From Setaria digitata (lineage: Eukaryota; Nematoda; Chromadorea; Rhabditida; Setariidae): a stretch of DNA of 64,000 nucleotides. Both the position numbers and the translations under genes were made by a program. The DNA is taken from the NCBI GenBank assembly GCA_003640385.1, contig RCAB01000357.1, positions 1-64,000 on the forward strand. Direction: 5' to 3'. Of this stretch, positions 63,918 to 64,000 are shown in pieces (position 1 is the first letter of the stretch; the number at the start of each line of letters is the position of its first letter). The notes below the pieces were generated by a model. It was given only the letters and a program-made list of their open reading frames with translations, searched no databases and was not told the DNA's origin.

Positions 63918-64000
63918 GTTGCACCTTTTTTTCATCGAATTGTTTTTTCTTTTTCTGTCGCGATTCCATATGGGAATCATCAGTCAGTTACATGATAAAC

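Noticed and set aside
1..64000. tRNA or rRNA genes
   Set aside because: No GGTTCRANNCC-type B box in a plausible cloverleaf and no rRNA-like conserved block was found by eye; a covariance-model scan would be decisive.

Overview
The window looks like nuclear DNA from a nematode, most likely a filarial or other clade III species. The DNA is very AT-rich. Three long genes, all on the + strand, are split into many short exons by long introns full of T-runs and TTTCAG-type acceptors. Exons are visibly richer in G and C than introns. No bacterial-type gene, operon or CRISPR array was seen. The species assignment is inference from gene structure and base composition.

Layout. (1) About 652-7506: the C-terminal coiled-coil half of an EVI5-type RabGAP; its TBC catalytic domain lies upstream of the window. 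(2) 7507-19384: a long stretch without a gene I can prove. It holds simple repeats, a 51-bp minisatellite, a few exon-like fragments and several single-N joins flanked by duplicated sequence. (3) 19385-58225: a complete or nearly complete DBS/MCF2L-type Rho guanine-nucleotide exchange factor (SEC14, spectrin-like region, DH, PH), with 27 exons placed and a visible protein of about 1,381 residues. Its large introns carry minisatellites. Some exon-like pieces between 20.2 and 24.1 kb are compatible in phase with alternative splicing. (4) 58226-60008: its 3' end, a family of degenerate repeats and a striking cluster of ACGT-core sites. (5) 60009 to the end: the first five coding exons of a UTX/KDM6-type histone H3K27 demethylase (TPR region); the JmjC domain lies beyond the window.

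The genes are neighbours but not an obvious pathway: one acts on Rab membrane traffic, one on Rho-family actin signalling and one on chromatin. Spacing is too large for a nematode operon. I recall that the C. elegans genes closest to the second and third (cgef-1 and utx-1) are both X-linked. If right, this could be a piece of ancestral X-type linkage, which I cannot test here.

I did not find a convincing new biological system. The observations most worth following up are a low-complexity exon of the RhoGEF that appears broken by one missing base, a cluster of phase-compatible optional exons beside it, the ACGT-core cluster upstream of the UTX gene, the 51-bp minisatellite open in several frames, and the single-N duplications, which look like assembly artefacts.
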